From: Myoxocephalus aenaeus
Taxonomy: Eukaryota; Chordata; Actinopteri; Perciformes; Cottidae
Length of the DNA: 64,000 nt
Direction: 5' to 3'
Assembly (NCBI GenBank): GCA_038501785.1
Contig: JBAMJR010000004.1
Location: 1,364,001 to 1,428,000, forward strand
The translations under genes were made by a program, and so were the position numbers. Shown one piece after another: positions 58,679-64,000 of this stretch. The notes beneath the pieces were generated by a model, which had not been told where the DNA came from, ran no database searches, and saw only the letters and a program-made list of their open reading frames with translations. The first letter of the stretch is position 1; each line of letters begins with the position of its first letter.

Positions 58679-60670
58679 GCATTACATTACATTACATTAC
58701 ATGTCATTTAGCTGACGCTTTTATCCAAAGCGACTTACAATAGTGCATTCAATCATGAGTACAAACTCAGAAAAACAACAATCAATAATCAATAATCAAT
58801 AAAGTGCAGTTTCTTCACTAGAGTTAAATTTCGAAGATTACAGAAAATTACAAAGTGCTATAAATAAGAGACATCAAGTGCTACTAGAGTGCTAGTACAG
58901 TGCTACCTTCCTTATTCAAGGTGTAGTCGAAAGAGATGCGTTTTTAGTTTTCGGCGGAAGATGTAGAGACTTTCTGCTGTCCTGATGTCAATGGGGAGCT
59001 CATTCCACCATTGAGGAGCCAGGACAGCAAACAGTCGTGACTTTGTTGAGTGTTTAGCTCGTAGTGACGGAGCTACAAGTCGTTTAGCAGAAGCCGAGCG
59101 GAGTGCCCGAGCTGGGGTGTACGGTGTTACCATGTCCTGTATATAGATAGGACCCGATCTGTTCGTGGCACGATACGTAAGTACCAATGTTTTGAAGCGG
59201 ATGCGGGCGACCACCGGTAGCCAGTGGAGTGTGCGGAGGAGCGGGGTAGTGTGGGTGAATTTCGGGAGGTTGAAGACCAGTCGAGCTGCTGCATTCTGGA
59301 TGAGCTGTAAAGGTCGAATGGCGTTAGCGGGTAGACCTGCCAGGAGGGAGTTACAGTAGTCAAGTCGCGAGATGATCAGAGCCTGGACCAGAACCTGTGT
59401 CGCCTTCTGGGTGAGAAGGGGACGTATCCTCCTGATGTTGTACAACATGTACCTACAGGAACGCGTTGTTGCGGTAATGTTGGCAGTCAGGGAGAGTTGA
59501 CTGTCAAGTGTCACACCGAGGTTCCTGGCAGTCGGGGTCGGGGTCAACACTGAGTTGTTGAAGGTGATAGTCAGGTCGTGGGTGGGAGAGCCCTTTCCTG
59601 GAAGGAAAAGTAGTTCCGTCTTGTCAGGGTTGATTTTCAGGTGGTGCGCGGACATCCACTGAGAGATGTCAGTCAGACAGGCAGAGATTCGTGCCGCTAC
59701 CTGTGTTTCTGACTGGGGAAACGAGAGGATCAGTTGGGTGTCATCAGCGTAGCTATGGTAGGAAAAGCCATGGGCGCGAATGACAGAGCCGAGAGAGTTG
59801 GTGTACAGAGAAAAGAGAAGAGGACCCAGGACGGAGCCTTGAGGGACCCCAGTAGTGAGAGGACAAGGCTCAGACACAGATCCTCTCCAGGTTACCCGGT
59901 AGGTGCGGTCCTTGAGGTAGGACGAGAAGAGGGAGAGCACAGTGCCTGAGATACCCAGGTCCTGGAGGGAAGAAATGAGGATCTGATGGTTCACTGTGTC
60001 AAAGGCGGCAGAAAGGTCTAGAAGGATAAGGACAGAGGAGAGAGAGGCTGCTCTTGCGGTGTGGAGCTGCTCAGAGACAGCAAGGAGGGCAGTCTCTGTT
60101 GAGTGACCTGCCTTGAAACCAGACTGGTGAGGGTCCAGAAGGTTGTTCTGGTGGAGAAAGGAGGAGACTTGGTTAAAGATAGCTCGCTCCAGAGTTTTGG
60201 AAAGAAAGGGAAGGAGAGAGACCGGTCTGTAGTTGTTGACTTCCGACGGGTTGAGAGTGGGTTTCTTTAGGAGAGGGTTAACTCTTGCCTCCTTCAGAGA
60301 GTTAGGGAAGCAGCCAGTTGAGAGGGAGGTGTTGATAAGCTGGGTGAGAAAGGGAAGAAGATCAGGAGCAATAGACTGGAAAATGTGAGATGGGATGGGG
60401 TCAAGGGGGCAGGTGGTTGGGCGGGCAGAGGTTACCAAGGTAAGAACTTGATTGGGAGTCAGGGGGGTGAAAGAGGAAAGCAGAGGGGAAGAAGATGAAG
60501 TTAATGGAGGTGAGGTTATGGAAGACGGATTGTTAAATGAGGAGCGTATGTCTTCTATCTTTTTTGTAAAGTAGTCAACAAAGTGGCTCGGTAGAAGGGT
60601 GGAGGGAGGAGGAGGACAGGGGGGGTCAAGGAGGTTGGAGAAGATAGAGAAGAGTTTTTTGGGGTTAGAA
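58679..60670 (-). mobile_element. 5'-truncated L2/CR1-type LINE
   Basis: The element lies on the minus strand. Its 3' end is a short tandem tail, (ATTAC)n as read on the plus strand at 58679-58702. Next to it is the stretch CATTTAGCTGACGCTTTTATCCAAAGCGACTTACA (seen here in pieces), a 3' region extremely common in teleost genomes. The 5' end is lost near 60670, so the endonuclease domain is missing. No clear target-site duplication was found. Confidence 0.85.
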
Positions 60671-60687
60671 AAATTTATTACATACAT
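58912..60687 (-). CDS. LINE reverse transcriptase (partial ORF2), open frame of about 590 codons
   Basis: Reverse transcriptase of a non-LTR retrotransposon, the enzyme that copies element RNA at a nicked target. Visible RT blocks are NNYRPVSLLPFLSKTLER (about 151-168), HQSGFKAGHSTETAL (187-201), ILLDLSAAFDTVNH (221-234, first catalytic Asp), GVPQGSVLGPLLF (280-292) and YADDTQL (313-319, catalytic Asp pair). A C-terminal stretch follows with RLDYCNSLLAGLP and LHWLPVVARIRFK, typical of L2/CR1-type fish LINEs. The frame is uninterrupted, including the full RT core. The first dozen or so codons may be flanking sequence, because the element appears cut near NPKKLF. No endonuclease precedes it, so the copy cannot be autonomous. 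It sits in intergenic DNA with no host partner. Confidence 0.9.
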   Translation of the reverse strand: MYVINFSNPKKLFSIFSNLLDPPCPPPPSTLLPSHFVDYFTKKIEDIRSSFNNPSSITSPPLTSSSSPLLSSFTPLTPNQVLTLVTSARPTTCPLDPIPSHIFQSIAPDLLPFLTQLINTSLSTGCFPNSLKEARVNPLLKKPTLNPSEVNNYRPVSLLPFLSKTLERAIFNQVSSFLHQNNLLDPHQSGFKAGHSTETALLAVSEQLHTARAASLSSVLILLDLSAAFDTVNHQILISSLQDLGISGTVLSLFSSYLKDRTYRVTWRGSVSEPCPLTTGVPQGSVLGPLLFSLYTNSLGSVIRAHGFSYHSYADDTQLILSFPQSETQVAARISACLTDISQWMSAHHLKINPDKTELLFLPGKGSPTHDLTITFNNSVLTPTPTARNLGVTLDSQLSLTANITATTRSCRYMLYNIRRIRPLLTQKATQVLVQALIISRLDYCNSLLAGLPANAIRPLQLIQNAAARLVFNLPKFTHTTPLLRTLHWLPVVARIRFKTLVLTYRATNRSGPIYIQDMVTPYTPARALRSASAKRLVAPSLRAKHSTKSRLFAVLAPQWWNELPIDIRTAESLYIFRRKLKTHLFRLHLE

Positions 60688-60689
60688 TG

Positions 60690-63600
60690 ATGTTTATGTA
60701 CAAACTCAAAACCAGCTGCCTCAAAGAGCCTCTGTGTACATGACTCAAAATGAATTTGCAGCAGGTAAAAGCAGGATTACAGCTCTGTCGAGGTGCGTTG
60801 TGTAGATAACACAATCGGAGTGAGAATAAGAAGTTCTAACCCCAGATCTATTCTACCACCCTCCAACTTGGTCCCGAGGGTGTTCACAGGAAAGGCGCCT
60901 GCCGTCGGCCACACATCTGTAAACATGGGCAGACGAGGAGGCAGCTGACGCCGATGTTATCGCCACAGACATTAGCCGCCGGGCAGACAGCAAAATAACA
61001 TGAAAATGGTAATTAGTTTACAATTTAGTCCCTGCGTAAACTCCCTCTGACTGATCAACAAACACAGAGGACGCTTACAAATACTTTACATGGGATTAAA
61101 ACATCATGTTCTTTAAAGGGGTTTAATATATGTTTTAACCATTGTCCAAACATTTTCCAACTATTGTAAGACTCACAAGTGAAATGTATCTTGCAAACCT
61201 GATTAGCACTGAATGAGCATTATTCTTTGATTTGGACGTCATCTCCTTTTCTGCCTGTAATATAATTATAACAACTCACGCATTTTGCTAAGCAAAGTGC
61301 TCATTAAGCGACTGTAGCTGCGTGATGAATAGATTCAGTTTGATGAATGTTTTCATTTTGTATCCCAAAATCTGAGGGGAGGAGGAACAAACGGGATGTT
61401 GGAATGCCCTCAAATCCTGTGGGAGAAAATATTCTTGATGCGGCCGGTTCCAGTGTTTCAGGTTCCCACCGAGTACTGACAGATTACTAATCTGTATGAG
61501 CCAGTGTTGTTGCTTTGGTGTGGGTCTCTGTCAAGGATAGGCATGGATAGTCCTTTTTGATGTAGCTGGGAAAAGAGAAAATTAGAGTGCGTAGAAAATC
61601 CTTGGTGAAGCATCAGCAGCTTGCCATTATCTCTTTAGTACATCGTGTGTCATGCTCATTTGACTTTTTTTCAGCCAAGCAAAGCCACCAAGGTTGTTTG
61701 TCTCTTCTACAGAGAGACGGAGATGTGACACCTGAAACTGACAAAGAGAGCGAGATAGGGAGGCTTACTGGATGCATATTGTGTTTTTCCACTTCCCTTT
61801 ACATCCTCGTAAATGTTGCACACAAGCAAAGTGTACAGGTACAGCCGAAGCTCTACAGGTTCATCAGGTACAGATGGTTAGCGCCTTTATAATGTACACT
61901 GAGCCATCATAGAGACATGAGTAAATAAGAAAGAATAAAGAGTACAATAGAGCGGCATGGGTAAGTAAGACAGCACTGGAGTCTGTTATTTCTGCCTCCC
62001 TGTAGGTTTGCATGTCTGTGACAAAAGAGAAAGGCCTCTCCCCGTGTTTGCACAGTGTTGTCTTTCCAAGTGCGTCCTGCTTCTGTACCGTTTGTGTGCA
62101 TGCCTTTCAGCAATCAAACAATGCTGTCGTCTATGTCGGAGTCACAAAGTTTGTGTGTGTTGCACCGAGTGAGTCAGTTCATGCAGTTCACGCCTGTCTG
62201 AGATGTGCAAGTTTCCTCCTGTTCTGGCTCTTTTTTTATTGCTCCTCCCTTCCATTGACATACACTCATACTCGGGGAGATTTAAGGATGGCAATTAGTG
62301 TCGGGGCAGAGAGCAGAGATGTTGTTGTTGTTGTTTTTCTCCTTCTCTTTACTCCATCACTGAGTTGTCTGACCCCTTCTCTCTGGAGCACGTGGCATTT
62401 CTTTCTCAAGGTTAGGGAACAAAATCCATTCAGGGGGAGGAAGTCGAACTGTCACTGGTGCGCCAATTCATCAGCTTCCCTTCAAGATTTACAGCCGTGG
62501 TCTACTCCTCTGCACGACAATCCACAGGCTGCTATGAATAGTGAGGCTCTCACACACGCACACACGCACGCACGCACGCACGCACGCACAGACACACACA
62601 CACGCACACACGCACACACAGACAGACATCTGTGCACACATGCATGGGCAGTGGCATGCATACCCCAGGCACTCTATCATGTCGGCGTACATACGGCATA
62701 TGTGTGCACACTCTCAGCGCACTTCTCTCTCTGACAAAAAGAGGAAACTGGGAGAGGATGAGTTGTGAAATGTAGGGGAGAGTTGAATCAAAGAGTGAAC
62801 CAAGTGGGCAGCAATGTAACACAAACAAACAAGATTTGTATAACTTCTCTTCTGAAAATGTACAGTGTTACAAGCAGTAACCACAGTAGTTTCCACCAGA
62901 GTGGGAGAAAGGCACGAAACATGTTTCAACCTTTGTCCTTCTTCACATGCTGGATGGTTTGTAAGCTGGGGTAAATACGGGTAAATTCAGCACAAAGGCC
63001 GTGTACAGAGTTTGGGTTTGGAAAGCCCCATAGCATGCCATTCATTTCCCTCTCTCCAGCCCACTCCACCCGGCTATTATGGCAGGGTTGCTCTCCAGGG
63101 ACCCCCAACACAGACGCTAGTTTGGAAACCCCAAGCATCCCCGACAGCCTGCATTTTAGCGAAGGAAAAAAGGGGAAGGAAAGGACAAAGAAAATGAGAG
63201 CACAGCCTTGTTACTGGCTGCATCGTCCTGTAGTCTGTGATTTCCATCCGCTATGAATGTAAACAAACGATGACTTGAAAGAGGAAAACATGGGCAGAGT
63301 GGAGAAAAAACAAGAGGAGTCAATGGAGGAGAGACGAAACGGTCAGCAAGCGAAACATATCTTGGCACGAGGCGTGAGATACAAGTCACCAGCTCGTTTT
63401 GTGGTACCACTGCCAGATACGGAGACAAAAAACACATGCGGACAACAAAAGCTGGCTTCCAGACACACCGGCACAGAGAGGACTTTCTATGAAGCCTATG
63501 ACACACAACAGCTGCAGATTTCTGATCTGGAGTCACAAGAGAAATATGAAGGGTTCACGATGCGATCAACAGAATACAAAACACATTTCTGTTGCACTTT

Positions 63601-64000
63601 CTGTCTATAATGCATTATAAACATACTCAGAATGTGTTACAATCTATTTATAGCCCTTTGTTATGATAGATATAAGCACTCACATATATTCATAATGCTT
63701 TATCACAGTAATCATCACACATTGTAAAGAATTATCTGATTATTTATAAGGTCATATATCATCAGTGCTGGGTAATCACTGACATTTTTGTAAAGCTAAT
63801 TTATTTGTTCAACGGGTCATAACAAAGTTAGTATTCCAATTGGACACAACTTTTTGATGATTAACAACTGAACACCATTTACATTTCACTAATGTAATAT
63901 TTCCCCCCCAAATATAGAGAGTATAGAGTAGTAAAAAAAACAACTCTAAATACTAAATTACCGATTATACCTTAAACAATTTTACCTGTGGTTGTATACC
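60690..64000. other. Intergenic interval at right edge
   Basis: 3.3 kb with no recognised gene. It holds an interrupted CA/CGCA microsatellite at 62550-62622; the rest is unassigned. Confidence 0.4.
62550..62622. repeat. Interrupted (CA)n/(CGCA)n microsatellite
   Basis: CA dinucleotides with a block of CGCA tetramers in the middle. Confidence 0.93.

Noticed and set aside
62012..62734. 240-codon plus-strand frame near the right edge
   Set aside because: The C-terminal third is the CA/CGCA microsatellite read as Thr-His-Ala. The remainder has no recognisable domain.

Overview
The window is vertebrate nuclear DNA. Genes are split by GT-AG introns, (GT/AC)n microsatellites are abundant, and LINE, MITE and short interspersed repeats lie in introns and between genes. 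The protein sequences, compact introns and repeat families point to a teleost fish, probably a percomorph, although the species cannot be named from the sequence. I joined exons by hand. In all four genes the exon phases are consistent throughout, with no internal stops.

Layout: (1) 132-13687, minus strand: ZRANB1 (TRABID), a K29/K33-linkage-selective deubiquitinase. Eight coding exons are present and the last few dozen codons lie beyond the left edge. A noncoding first exon and a CCAAT-box promoter lie at about 14.97-15.43 kb. (2) 18678-23962, minus: ABRAXAS2 (FAM175B/ABRO1), the scaffold of the BRISC deubiquitinase complex, complete in nine exons (445 aa). (3) 24077-28728, plus: EEF1AKMT2 (METTL10), an eEF1A lysine methyltransferase, complete in six exons (238 aa). 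It is head to head with ABRAXAS2, with only 114 bp between the two start codons. (4) About 31.2-53.7 kb, plus: FAM53B (simplet), a nuclear regulator linked to Wnt/beta-catenin signalling and proliferation, complete in four coding exons (449 aa) plus a probable noncoding first exon. (5) 53.7-64 kb: intergenic, containing a 5'-truncated L2/CR1-type LINE on the minus strand with a long open reverse-transcriptase frame.

The order and relative orientation FAM53B - EEF1AKMT2 - ABRAXAS2 - ZRANB1 match human 10q26.13, so this is an old vertebrate syntenic block. Two of the genes (ZRANB1, ABRAXAS2) act in ubiquitin-chain editing. I see no reason to infer one joint pathway for all four.

I do not see an obviously new multi-gene system. 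The most notable observations are: two consecutive 21-codon upstream ORFs in the FAM53B leader, the second ending just past the main start codon; the very short bidirectional promoter with a ZNF143-like site; a perfect 24-bp-arm palindrome in an EEF1AKMT2 intron; a NAGNAG acceptor in ABRAXAS2; the long open LINE reverse-transcriptase frame; and a decayed coiled-coil-like coding remnant in a ZRANB1 intron.
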